Shown piece by piece: positions 6,848-14,229 of a stretch of 64,000 nucleotides of DNA. Source of the DNA: PVC group bacterium (GTDB taxonomy: Bacteria > Verrucomicrobiota > Kiritimatiellia > CAIKKV01 > CAITUY01); assembly GCA_945870225.1 (NCBI GenBank), contig CAMBRF010000018.1, positions 1-64,000 of the forward strand, in the 5' to 3' direction. The position numbers and the translations under genes were made by a program. Below the pieces are notes generated by a model, which saw only the letters and a list, made by a program, of their open reading frames with translations, was not told the DNA's origin and ran no database searches. Each line of letters starts with the position of its first letter. Within the stretch, counting starts at the first letter, position 1.

Positions 6848-7579
6848 ATGAAGATGAGACTGGCAACTGCGGTCGTGATGATGAGTTGGTCGCTGGCGCA
6901 GGCTGCGTCTATCCCGGATTTCCCATTCGTCTTCGCGACTGGCCGATCCGAGACGAATCTGCCGCCGGATACCGCCAGAATGACCTTCGACATCAAGGCG
7001 TTTCACGAGGATTCTAGCAACGCCGTAGCGAAGGTGACCACGCGCACAGCGGCAGTCATTGACTTTCTCGGTAGGCAGGGCTTCGGGAAAAGCACCCTTA
7101 CCTCCTCTGAACTCGGCAAGAGTGAAATTCGGGAGAAGAAGGAGGATCGAGAACTTAAGGTTATTGGATACGAAGTGACCCGCAGCTTCGAGTTGATAAT
7201 CGAGAATCTGACCAAGTACGACTTGGTTGCAAACACCCTTTTCAAGATGGACAATGTGTCTGAGATCAGCACTTCGTTCGGGCGGAAGGATCAGAAGGAG
7301 ATCGAGGCCAAACTCCTCGGAACAGCATGCGCCGACGCCAAGCGCAATGCGGATGCAATGGCCTCAGGTTTCGGCAAGAAGATAGGAACCGTGCATTGCA
7401 TCTCGAAACAAGGTTTTGGCAACATCGGCATGGCGTTTGGCCTTGGGGCAGACGCATTTGACGGGCGAGACATGATGAGCTGCATGGAAGTCTCTGATGA
7501 AAAAGCAAGTCTCTTCATCCCGGCCACAGTGAAGTTCCAGAATCAAGTGTCAGTTCTATTCACACTGGACAAGAAATGA
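6848..7579 (+). CDS. Cassette 11: secreted SIMPL (DUF541) domain protein
   Basis: A 243-residue protein with a signal peptide (MRLATAVVMMSWSLAQAAS) and a SIMPL/DUF541 domain over the rest. Seen features: an N-terminal strand FPFVFATGRSETNLPPDTA followed by MTFDIKAF, the early repeat VAKVTTRTAAVIDFLGRQGF, the YEVTRSFELIIENL strand and the helix ACADAKRNADAMASGFGKKIG, which corresponds to the A..A...A..LA..LG element of the family. Proteins of this family are periplasmic or outer-membrane, oligomeric, and have been linked to oxidative stress or immune signalling in a few cases. An AGGAGAA motif precedes ATG 6848 (a second ATG is at 6854). The stop lies before attC site 12. Confidence 0.75.
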   Translation: MKMRLATAVVMMSWSLAQAASIPDFPFVFATGRSETNLPPDTARMTFDIKAFHEDSSNAVAKVTTRTAAVIDFLGRQGFGKSTLTSSELGKSEIREKKEDRELKVIGYEVTRSFELIIENLTKYDLVANTLFKMDNVSEISTSFGRKDQKEIEAKLLGTACADAKRNADAMASGFGKKIGTVHCISKQGFGNIGMAFGLGADAFDGRDMMSCMEVSDEKASLFIPATVKFQNQVSVLFTLDKK

Positions 7580-7581
7580 TC

Positions 7582-7644
7582 TGCTAACAAGGCGGTTGAA
7601 CACTACGCCGCTAAATACGGCGAGGTTCACCGCCGCCGTTGGGG
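7582..7644 (+). other. attC recombination site 12
   Basis: R'' TGCTAAC (7582-7588), R' GTTGGGG (7638-7644). Arms GGCGGTTGAAC and GGTTCACCGCC pair with displaced single bases; inner CGCCG/CGGCG. The extra unpaired bases are the usual attC strand marker. Confidence 0.85.
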
Positions 7645-7653
7645 CAAAAAGAA

Positions 7654-9102
7654 ATGAACGGAACGCTGTGTCAAAATAGTTTACTGACAGTGCCTGGCGT
7701 CGCACTGCTGAGTCTGCTCCTGTTCGGCCTGCCACAGCATTCAGCCGTAGGTGGCGACCCCATTACCTTGCTCGACTGCGCCAGGTCGGAAGTTGCCGCG
7801 AACGCGACGAACTTCATTGCCCTGGAAAGAACTGAAGCTCTCTACGCGAAGTTGGCGATACTCCAGAGCCAGACAGACGTGGAAGGCGCATTGAGCCGGG
7901 CACGGGCCATAAGGAATCCTTTCTACTCGACCTTGGCCCTTGGGGGTATTGCAGCAACCGAACTCCGGTCAAGCACCTCAGACTCAACGAATCATTTCTG
8001 TGAGGCGCTAACCATGTCTCGGGAAATCAGCCACTGGACCGGCAGCCACGCCAGCAGCCTTGGCTTTCTCTTCGGCCTTATTCCCGCCTACCCGCGGCAG
8101 GAAGCGGTCGTGCTCATGGCGAAGTCCAAGGAAGCGTTTGATGCCTGGCAAGGATCGGATTGTCAGAAAGGCGAATCATTGCTTGCCTTTGCCAAGGCAA
8201 CCACCAGCGTCTCCCCAGCCAATGCCGAATCTCTCCTGCTGGACGTTGCCATCAAGAGCAATCACTACTGGGATTCAATCGAATACCTGGCCGGTTTCAT
8301 CGCCAGGCAATCATCCGACAAAGCACTCCGGTTGGCCGAAGCCCACTATCAGGCCAGACGGGACTGGCCCAATGATCAGTACTTCTTGCGTGCCGTGCTA
8401 ATCGAAATGGCAAAGAAGGATTTTGGGAGTGCTTTTCAGGGAATCAAGAACATGCGGGACCTCGACCGGGAAATCGCCGCTGTAAAACTCGCGGACGCCA
8501 TGCTTGCAGCAAAGAGGCAGCGCGAGGCAGAGGAAGTCATCTTATATATCGGCGGACTCAAGACCGATTTCGCGTGGACAAAGGAATCCCTCGACAAGTT
8601 GCGTCGCCAATTGACGGAGGGGGCACAGAATCCTGCTCCCACTGCCAACGCGTCGTCACCAGAACTGATGGAGCAGTTTTTGAAAGCCCCCACCTCCGCA
8701 CAGTTGCAGTCTCTCGCAGAGAAAGCGGGCGTTACCTTCCGAGACAAACGACAGGCGCTTGCGTTCGTTACAGCGGCGCTTCCGCTTGTCGAGACCATTC
8801 GCGACAGGGGATATCCGTATCACGGTTCTCCGCGCTCCACAGCTCTTGGACTTCTCGTATTGTGCTCAGTCGCAGCAGAGAAGCCCGACACGGCGCTTGA
8901 AATTGCGAGGCGAATAGACATTCCGGAGATTCGCGTCAGTTATCTCCTGGATGCATACGAACTGATCAAACCCATGCCGGTGTCCGTATCGGACTGGCCG
9001 ATTCATTTCTGGAAACGAACGAGTGTGTTCATGCAAGAGAATAACAGCCCCAACAAAGTGCCGGAGGATACGGCTCGCCAGCTCGCCGATCCTCAGCACT
9101 GA
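7654..9102 (+). CDS. Cassette 12: exported helical-repeat protein of unknown function
   Basis: A 482-residue protein with a signal peptide (about residues 8-30, NSLLTVPGVALLSLLLFGLP). The mature part consists of helical-hairpin repeats resembling TPR or Sel1-like arrays: ALYAKLAILQSQTDVEGAL, RAIRNPFYSTLALGGIAATE, DKALRLAEAHYQARRDW, AVKLADAMLAAKRQREAEEV and TALEIARRIDIPEIRVSYLL. ATG 7654 follows attC site 12 by nine bases; an in-frame TTG at 7639 lies within the R' box and is rejected. About 18 C-terminal residues are encoded by attC site 13, with the TGA one base before the R' box. A scaffold or binding role is plausible; no enzyme motif seen. Confidence 0.68.
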   Translation: MNGTLCQNSLLTVPGVALLSLLLFGLPQHSAVGGDPITLLDCARSEVAANATNFIALERTEALYAKLAILQSQTDVEGALSRARAIRNPFYSTLALGGIAATELRSSTSDSTNHFCEALTMSREISHWTGSHASSLGFLFGLIPAYPRQEAVVLMAKSKEAFDAWQGSDCQKGESLLAFAKATTSVSPANAESLLLDVAIKSNHYWDSIEYLAGFIARQSSDKALRLAEAHYQARRDWPNDQYFLRAVLIEMAKKDFGSAFQGIKNMRDLDREIAAVKLADAMLAAKRQREAEEVILYIGGLKTDFAWTKESLDKLRRQLTEGAQNPAPTANASSPELMEQFLKAPTSAQLQSLAEKAGVTFRDKRQALAFVTAALPLVETIRDRGYPYHGSPRSTALGLLVLCSVAAEKPDTALEIARRIDIPEIRVSYLLDAYELIKPMPVSVSDWPIHFWKRTSVFMQENNSPNKVPEDTARQLADPQH

Positions 9103-9110
9103 CGTTGGGT
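9048..9110 (+). other. attC recombination site 13
   Basis: R'' CCCCAAC (9048-9054), R' GTTGGGT (9104-9110). Arms AAAGTGC/GCACTGAC and GAGGAT/ATCCTC pair; the core is GGCTCGCCAGCTCGCC. Confidence 0.85.
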
Positions 9111-9118
9111 GTAGGTCG

Positions 9119-9541
9119 ATGATGAGAAAACACATACTCGCACTTGCCCTGTCTTGCCTGGGGTTCATCTGCCTCGCAGGCACCAATGTATGTAGCTCGC
9201 TTCGCTTCTGGTGGTACTGCGATCCGGATTCAGGCAGTCCGGTGCGATGCTATCTCATTGACGTTGGCAAGGACTTTGACTTGCGCAACAGGACCAGTTC
9301 AAGATACGGCCCGCTTCTGAATGGTGCGACCGTTATCGTTGACCGGATCGCGCTCAAAGTCGTCACTGCCGACACCAACGGCGTCATCCTCGAAGACGCC
9401 GACAGGAAGGTCCACACGATCAGGTCTATCCACGATGGAGTCACTGCGAATATCGTAAGCAATTCATACATCCGATTTACCCCAGATGGGGGCACCCAAA
9501 CTCCTGCACACGACGGCGTGCCCGCCGCGCATGAGGAGTAG
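9119..9541 (+). CDS. Cassette 13: secreted protein of unknown function
   Basis: A 140-residue protein with a signal peptide (MMRKHILALALSCLGFICLA). The mature part is beta-rich (VRCYLIDVGKDFDL, VIVDRIALKVVTADTNGVI, RKVHTIRSIHDGVTAN) and might be a small barrel, but has no recognised motif. ATG 9119 or 9122 follows attC site 13 by 8 to 11 bases. The last 16 residues are encoded by attC site 14 and the TAG stop lies one base before its R' box. Confidence 0.62.
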   Translation: MMRKHILALALSCLGFICLAGTNVCSSLRFWWYCDPDSGSPVRCYLIDVGKDFDLRNRTSSRYGPLLNGATVIVDRIALKVVTADTNGVILEDADRKVHTIRSIHDGVTANIVSNSYIRFTPDGGTQTPAHDGVPAAHEE

Positions 9542-9549
9542 CGTTGGGC
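9495..9549 (+). other. attC recombination site 14
   Basis: R'' CCCAAAC (9495-9501, an A-rich variant) and R' GTTGGGC (9543-9549). Arms ACTCCT/AGGAGT and GGCG/CGCC pair. At 55 bp it is the shortest site. Confidence 0.78.
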
Positions 9550-9573
9550 AGAAACCATAACAAACATTTCGGC

Positions 9574-9600
9574 TTGATGCGTATACCGCCAACGTATACA
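9574..9600 (+). promoter_or_regulatory. Promoter and paired GTATAC operator of brnTA pair 2
   Basis: TTGATG (9574-9579) and TATACA (9595-9600) are 15 bases apart. GTATAC occurs at 9581-9586 and 9594-9599. The geometry matches the promoter of the first BrnTA cassette. The brnT ATG is only eight bases past the -10 box. Confidence 0.5.
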
Positions 9601-9608
9601 TTATTGAC

Positions 9609-9908
9609 ATGACAGAGCTAATAACCGTGCCTGCCTTTGAGGGATTTGACTGGACCGGTGGCAATGCCGAAAAGAATTGGGATGGGCACCAAGTTACCCC
9701 GTTGGAGGCTGAGCAGGTGTTATTCAATTCTCCTCTTCTTGCCGGGGAGGATGACTCACACTCCCAACACGAGAAACGTTTCTTTGCCTTGGGGCAGACG
9801 GATGAAGGTCGCGAACTGTTTATCGCGTTCACGATCCGTGGCAGTAAATTGCGTGTCGTCTCAGCTCGGGATATGAGCCGAAGGGAAAGAAAGGTTTACA
9901 GATCATGA
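9609..9908 (+). CDS. brnT: BrnT family toxin (cassette 14)
   Basis: A 99-residue BrnT-like toxin of a subfamily distinct from the first pair. The N-terminus has FDWTGGNAEKNWDGHQVTP in place of the FEYDPxKSxxNxxKHG element, then LEAEQVLFNSPLL, HEKRFFALGQTDEGRELFI and the C-terminal signature LRVVSARDMSRRERKVY, matching (I/V)(V/I)SAR.M.(R/K)(R/K)ER..Y of the family. Predicted to be a small RNA-cleaving toxin. Its TGA overlaps the antitoxin ATG. The gene starts 59 bases after the R' box, much further than in ordinary cassettes, leaving room for a promoter. Confidence 0.87.
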   Translation: MTELITVPAFEGFDWTGGNAEKNWDGHQVTPLEAEQVLFNSPLLAGEDDSHSQHEKRFFALGQTDEGRELFIAFTIRGSKLRVVSARDMSRRERKVYRS

Positions 9909-10189
9909 AGAAGCAGATTCCAGCATTCAAGAATGAGGACGCCGAAAGGGAGTTTTGGGCGAACCATGATTCCTCAGATTATGTTGATTGGTCCAAGGCG
10001 AAGCGGGCGGTGTTCCCGAATCTAAAGCCCTCCACTAAGACCATCTCATTGCGTTTGCCTGAATCCATAATTGCTGCGCTTAAAGTTCTGGCCAACAAGC
10101 GTGACGTGCCCTACCAATCGTTGCTCAAAGTATTCTTGGCCGAAAAGGTTGAGGCCGAGTTGCGACACGGTCATGCAAAACCAGCATGA
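9905..10189 (+). CDS. brnA: BrnA/CopG-like antitoxin (cassette 14)
   Basis: A 94-residue antitoxin overlapping the toxin gene by ATGA. The N-terminus KKQIPAFKNEDAEREFWA with the following SSDYVDWSKAK is a widespread toxin-binding segment of this antitoxin group, and TISLRLPESIIAALKVLA plus DVPYQSLLKVFLAEK is a ribbon-helix-helix DNA-binding domain. Expected to neutralise the upstream BrnT-like protein and repress through the GTATAC sites. The stop lies before attC site 15. Confidence 0.88.
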   Translation: MKKQIPAFKNEDAEREFWANHDSSDYVDWSKAKRAVFPNLKPSTKTISLRLPESIIAALKVLANKRDVPYQSLLKVFLAEKVEAELRHGHAKPA

Positions 10190-10253
10190 GCCGAACCAGC
10201 TCTAGAACCGCGATGGCTCGCATGCTCGCCGCGTGTCAAGCGTCTCGTTGGAA
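10190..10253 (+). other. attC recombination site 15, right end of array
   Basis: R'' GCCGAAC (10190-10196) and R' GTTGGAA (10247-10253). The inner part (AACCGCGATGGCTCGC...) is very similar to site 2 (GACCGCGACGGCTCGC...). Beyond it begins housekeeping DNA, so this is the distal end of the array. Confidence 0.8.
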
Positions 10254-10383
10254 AGAATAACCTGATGACTGTGTTGCCGGTGTGATCCATCCTTAAATAT
10301 TTCGAGAACCGGAGAAATCAGGAGCCCGCTGGCTGGGAAAATCAATGGTCGCCAGAGAACGTGTCCCAAGATCCCACATTGTT

Positions 10384-10412
10384 TTGCATCTCTGAATTGG
10401 AGTCGATATAGT
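10384..10412 (+). promoter_or_regulatory. Sigma-70-like promoter of the rsmD-coaD operon
   Basis: TTGCAT (10384-10389), 17-base spacer, TATAGT (10407-10412). The rsmD ATG begins at 10420, about where transcription should start, so the message may be leaderless or nearly so; no Shine-Dalgarno is seen before this ATG. The stretch 10254-10383 holds no gene. Confidence 0.55.
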
Positions 10413-10419
10413 TCCCCCC

Positions 10420-11004
10420 ATGAGAGTGACGGGGGGAACATTGGGCGGACGGTTGCTGAAGACACCCAAAGGGGATGCTGTCCGGCCCACTCAGGATAGG
10501 GTGAGGCAGGCCCTTTTTTCCTCGTTTGCCGCCGTTATTCCGGGGTGTCGCTTTCTGGACTTGTTTGCCGGATCGGGCGCTGTCGGGTTAGAGGCTTGGA
10601 GCCGGGGGGCGGCGTCTGTCGGCTGGGTTGAGAATGACGCCTCCGCTTTTAAGGTGCTACGGGAGAACGTGGAGACACTTTGCGGCCCGGTCAGCCCCCA
10701 GGGGGCAGGGGCCGGTTTTGTCACGGTTCGGTCCGATGTGTTTCGCTTCCTTCGCGGCGAGCAGGGGGTTGGCTCCTATGATCTTGTTTTTGCCGACCCG
10801 CCCTATGATCGTGAGGGAACGATGCAGTGGGCGGCCAAGTTGCTGGCCACCTTGACTGAGACCGGGGTTCTGGCGCCCGGGGGGTACTTCGTAATGGAAC
10901 AATCGGAAGACGAGGGTGAGGCGGTGCATTTTGCCTGGGACGTCACTTCGGTTAAAACGTATGGCGGCACCCGTTTGACGGTGTATCGGAAGACAGGAGA
11001 GTGA
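10420..11004 (+). CDS. rsmD: 16S rRNA (guanine-966-N2)-methyltransferase RsmD
   Basis: A 194-residue Rossmann-fold methyltransferase of normal family length. The N-terminal MRVTGGTLGGRLLKTP and VRPTQDRVRQALFS are diagnostic of RsmD, the S-adenosylmethionine-binding loop is LDLFAGSGAVGLEAWSRGA, and the catalytic motif is DPPYD. It methylates G966 of 16S rRNA in the small subunit. The following coaD starts three bases after its stop, the classic rsmD-coaD pair. It is the first chromosomal gene after the cassette array and seems intact. Confidence 0.95.
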   Translation: MRVTGGTLGGRLLKTPKGDAVRPTQDRVRQALFSSFAAVIPGCRFLDLFAGSGAVGLEAWSRGAASVGWVENDASAFKVLRENVETLCGPVSPQGAGAGFVTVRSDVFRFLRGEQGVGSYDLVFADPPYDREGTMQWAAKLLATLTETGVLAPGGYFVMEQSEDEGEAVHFAWDVTSVKTYGGTRLTVYRKTGE

Positions 11005-11007
11005 GCG

Positions 11008-11496
11008 ATGAGACATTCAGCCATATATCCGGGAACGTTTGACCCCTTGACCTTGGGTCATCTGGACCTGATCGAGCGGGCGGCGCATATTTTTGACCGG
11101 GTTATTGTTGCGGTTGTGATCAATTCAAGAAAAACAACCTGCTTTTCGGCGGATGATCGCATCACGATGGTTCGGGACTCGGTCAAAAATATCAAAAATG
11201 TGCGTGTGGATTCATTTGACGGTCTTCTCGTCGATTATGCCCGCTCCCTGAAGGTCCATGTGTTGTTGCGCGGACTGCGGGCGTTTTCTGATTTTGAGTA
11301 CGAGTTTCAGATGGCTTTGACCAATCGCAAAATGGCGCCGGACATCGAGACGGTCTTTCTGATGCCCAAGGAGAGTTTCAGTTACATCAGTTCAAGCACG
11401 GTTCGGGAGGTGATGGAACGAGGTGGTGACATCAGCAATTTTGTGCCCGCATCGGTCGGAAAATTCATCAGGAAAAAGTCTCGAAAGTCGAAATAA
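11008..11496 (+). CDS. coaD: Phosphopantetheine adenylyltransferase CoaD
   Basis: A 162-residue nucleotidyltransferase that makes dephospho-CoA from 4'-phosphopantetheine and ATP, the fourth step of coenzyme A synthesis. It has the N-terminal YPGTFDPLTLGHLDLIERA with the T/HxGH-type HLG motif, RGLRAFSDFEYEFQMA for substrate binding and the C-terminal ISSSTVREV nucleotide loop. Length matches the family. It lies directly after rsmD; the supply of phosphopantetheine for acyl carrier protein fits the fatty-acid genes downstream. Confidence 0.96.
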   Translation: MRHSAIYPGTFDPLTLGHLDLIERAAHIFDRVIVAVVINSRKTTCFSADDRITMVRDSVKNIKNVRVDSFDGLLVDYARSLKVHVLLRGLRAFSDFEYEFQMALTNRKMAPDIETVFLMPKESFSYISSSTVREVMERGGDISNFVPASVGKFIRKKSRKSK

Positions 11497-11505
11497 GGGG
11501 ATATC

Positions 11506-11979
11506 GTGGCGATTATTATCCAGCCCTGGCGGATCCCCGAAGAGGGGATGGAGATCGAAGGGGAAGAACCGGCGGACGTTCTCGCTCTTGAGCCGGATGG
11601 CCTGATTCAGGCGGATGGACCGTTGATATATCATCTACGGCTTCAATATGTTATGAATGAGCTGATTGTTACGGGAGAAGTCCAGGCCCGGGTTGTTTTT
11701 TCCTGTTCCCGGTGTGCGGAGCCTGTTGTTCAGGATGTGAGCGACCCCGCTTTTATGGCGACTCGAACGGTCGCGAATCTTCATGACACGGTGGACTTGA
11801 CGGATGAAGTCCGTGAATCTATTATCCTCGCCTTTCCTGGTTACCCGCTGTGTCGGACGGACTGCCGTGGACTGTGTCCTCGGTGTGGGGTGAATCTGAA
11901 TGTGGAACGTTGCGGCTGCAGGCCGTCGGCGAAAGAAAATTGGACCGCTTTGAGTGGTCTGGATAAGATTGAGGTGTAA
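11506..11979 (+). CDS. yceD: YceD/DUF177 family protein
   Basis: A 157-residue member of the DUF177 family, which in most bacteria precedes rpmF and has been linked to 23S rRNA and ribosome homeostasis. Seen features: a pair of cysteines in FSCSRCAEPV and the C-terminal cluster CRTDCRGLCPRCGVNLNVE, typical of the metal-binding form. GTG 11506 is used as the start, nine bases after coaD. The rpmF ATG follows its stop by one base, so they are translated together. Confidence 0.87.
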   Translation: MAIIIQPWRIPEEGMEIEGEEPADVLALEPDGLIQADGPLIYHLRLQYVMNELIVTGEVQARVVFSCSRCAEPVVQDVSDPAFMATRTVANLHDTVDLTDEVRESIILAFPGYPLCRTDCRGLCPRCGVNLNVERCGCRPSAKENWTALSGLDKIEV

Positions 11980-11980
11980 G

Positions 11981-12163
11981 ATGGCCGTACCCAAAAGGAA
12001 GAAATCGAAGAGTAAGACCCGTATGCGGCGCGCTCAGCTCAAGGCGCATACGACCACCATCAAGGCTTGCCCGCAATGCGGCGCCTCCCAGCAGTCCCAC
12101 CGAGTCTGCCCCTCTTGCGGGTATTACCGTGGGCGGCAGGTTGTGACCGTTCTGGCCGACTGA
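11981..12163 (+). CDS. rpmF: 50S ribosomal protein bL32
   Basis: A 60-residue bL32 protein: N-terminal MAVPKRKKSKSKTRMRRA and a zinc-ribbon CPQCG...CPSCGYY with all four cysteines. ATG 11981 is chosen because it gives the conserved N-terminus. It sits between yceD and plsX as in many bacteria. Confidence 0.97.
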   Translation: MAVPKRKKSKSKTRMRRAQLKAHTTTIKACPQCGASQQSHRVCPSCGYYRGRQVVTVLAD

Positions 12164-12168
12164 TCGCC

Positions 12169-13176
12169 ATGCGTATCGCTGTCGATGCGATGGGTGGCGA
12201 TTTTGCCCCCGCTGAGATCGTGGCTGGTTCCGTGGAAGCGGCACGGGGGCTCAAGGATCTGACCACTCTTTTCCTGGTGGGGCAGGAGGATGCCATTCGC
12301 CAGGAACTCAAGAAGCACGGCCGTATTCCCGATAAGCTGGTGATCCGTCATGCTTCGGAGGTCGTGGGAATGGAGGAAACTCCGGCCCTGGCTATCCGCA
12401 AGAAGAAGGACAATTCCATCAGCCGCTGTGTGGAAATGGTCAAGGATGGGGAAGCCGACGCGGCGGTTTCAGCCGGTAACACCGGGGCGATGGTGGTGGC
12501 GGCGACGCTAAAGCTCAGGACTCTGGAAGGGATTCAGCGGCCGGCCATCGCGACCGTGATGCCCACATCGGGACGTCCCCTGGTGCTGGTCGATGCCGGG
12601 GCTAATACGGATTGCACGCCTGATTTGCTCGTCGAATTTGCCGTCATGGGCAGTGTTTATGCCCGTGAGATCCTCGGTCAGCCCAATCCGGTTGTGGGAT
12701 TGCTGAGTATTGGCGGTGAGGACACCAAGGGGAACGAGATCAGCAAGGAAACGTTCAAGCGGCTGACCTTGGCTCCTATTAATTTTCGCGGCAATGTCGA
12801 AGGGCACGATGTTTTTCGCGGCGAAACGGATGTGATTGTTTGCGATGGGTTTGTGGGAAACGTCGTTCTTAAGACAAGCGAGAGCGTTGCCCACGCCATC
12901 AGCAAGTGGTTGAAAAAAGAGTTCACCGCCAATCCCGTGCGAATCGTTGGCGCTTTATTGCTGAAAGGCGCCTTGAAATCCATGAAGAAGCGGATGGATC
13001 CCGAGCTGTTCGGCGGGGCGCCCCTTCTGGGCGTGAATGGCACCTGCATCATCACGCACGGATCTTCCAGTCACACCGCAATTTTTCATGCGGTGCGTGT
13101 GGCGTGCGAATCGGTTGGACACCACGTCAACCAGCACATTCTTGAGGAAGCCGCGAAGTTAAGGAAACCGATATGA
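12169..13176 (+). CDS. plsX: Phosphate acyltransferase PlsX
   Basis: A 335-residue PlsX, which transfers acyl groups from acyl-ACP to phosphate, giving acyl-phosphate for phospholipid synthesis by PlsY. Diagnostic parts: MRIAVDAMGGDFAPAEIV at the start, AVSAGNTGAMVVAA in the middle, LVDAGANTDCTP and the C-terminal PLLGVNGTCIITHGSS. ATG 12169 follows rpmF by five bases. The end overlaps fabH by ATGA. Peripheral membrane enzyme by family knowledge. Confidence 0.97.
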   Translation: MRIAVDAMGGDFAPAEIVAGSVEAARGLKDLTTLFLVGQEDAIRQELKKHGRIPDKLVIRHASEVVGMEETPALAIRKKKDNSISRCVEMVKDGEADAAVSAGNTGAMVVAATLKLRTLEGIQRPAIATVMPTSGRPLVLVDAGANTDCTPDLLVEFAVMGSVYAREILGQPNPVVGLLSIGGEDTKGNEISKETFKRLTLAPINFRGNVEGHDVFRGETDVIVCDGFVGNVVLKTSESVAHAISKWLKKEFTANPVRIVGALLLKGALKSMKKRMDPELFGGAPLLGVNGTCIITHGSSSHTAIFHAVRVACESVGHHVNQHILEEAAKLRKPI

Positions 13177-14207
13177 CGGCTGCTTCAATATCCCCCGACC
13201 AGAAACAAGCCGGTTTTTCAGGCTTCGGCTGCTCCGTGGCCATTGTGGGTACAGGATCCTATGCGCCCGAGAAAATTCTGACCAACGCTGATCTCGAAAA
13301 GATCGTTGATACCACTGACGAGTGGATTGTAACCCGCAGCGGGATCCGGGAGCGGCATATTGCGCGGGAGGATGAGGCTACCTCCGATATGGCGACGGTG
13401 GCGGCCCAAAGGGCCTTGGAACAGGCGAAAGTGGCGCCAGAAGACGTGGACTTGATCATCGTGGCCACCATTACCCCTGATATGGTTTTTCCCAGTACGG
13501 CCTGTTTCGTTCAGAATCGGTTGGGGGCCAGGAATGCCACCTGTTTCGATTTGGAAGCCGCTTGCGCCGGTTTCCTCTTCGCGGTGAATACGGCGAGTCA
13601 ATTTATCAAGACGGGTGCCATTCGCACGGCGCTGGTGATTGGAGCCGAGAAACTGAGCGGTGTGGTTGACTGGCAGGACCGTACCACATGCGTGCTTTTC
13701 GGGGATGGGGCAGGGGCGGTGGTTCTGCAAGCCTGTGAGGCACCCCGTGGCATTTTATCGGTCGTGACCGGTTCGGATGGGTCCCTGACGGAATTACTCA
13801 AACTGCCGGGCGGAGGCAGCCGTTATCCGGTGTCACCCCAGACGATTGAGCAGCGCCTGCATTACATGAAAATGGTGGGCAAGGATGTGTTTAAGCATGC
13901 GGTGCGAGCCATGAGCGAGGCCGGACGTAAGGCCATTGAACAGAGTGGTTTAAGCATCGATCAGATCGCTTGTATTGTTCCCCATCAGGCCAATATGAGG
14001 ATTGTTGAAGCGATTCGGGACCGTATGGCGGTGGAGCCGGAGAGATTTTTTGTGAATTTGGACCGGTATGGAAACATGTCGGCCGCCTCGATTCCGGTGG
14101 CGCTTGATGAGGCGGTGCGGACGGGGCGCATCAAGCGCGATGATCCCATTTTGCTGGTCGCCTTTGGTGGCGGTTTTACTTGGGGCGCGATGGTCATCCG
14201 ATGGTAA
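13173..14207 (+). CDS. fabH: Beta-ketoacyl-ACP synthase III FabH
   Basis: A 344-residue KAS III that starts chain synthesis by condensing acetyl-CoA with malonyl-ACP. The Cys-His-Asn triad is visible: Cys in EAACAGFLFAV, His in IVPHQANMRI and Asn in YGNMSAASIPVA. The N-terminus carries about 18 extra residues (MTAASISPDQKQ...) before the usual VAIVGTGSYAPEKILTN start; since ATG 13173 overlaps the plsX stop, coupled translation from here is likely but a later start cannot be excluded. Confidence 0.96.
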   Translation: MTAASISPDQKQAGFSGFGCSVAIVGTGSYAPEKILTNADLEKIVDTTDEWIVTRSGIRERHIAREDEATSDMATVAAQRALEQAKVAPEDVDLIIVATITPDMVFPSTACFVQNRLGARNATCFDLEAACAGFLFAVNTASQFIKTGAIRTALVIGAEKLSGVVDWQDRTTCVLFGDGAGAVVLQACEAPRGILSVVTGSDGSLTELLKLPGGGSRYPVSPQTIEQRLHYMKMVGKDVFKHAVRAMSEAGRKAIEQSGLSIDQIACIVPHQANMRIVEAIRDRMAVEPERFFVNLDRYGNMSAASIPVALDEAVRTGRIKRDDPILLVAFGGGFTWGAMVIRW

Positions 14208-14229
14208 AAGAACTCTACAGGAGTGTCAT

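Noticed and set aside
1-10253. Genomic island or prophage as explanation for the block of unknown small genes
   Set aside because: No integrase, structural phage gene, transposase or flanking tRNA is seen, and the regular attC sites explain the block better.
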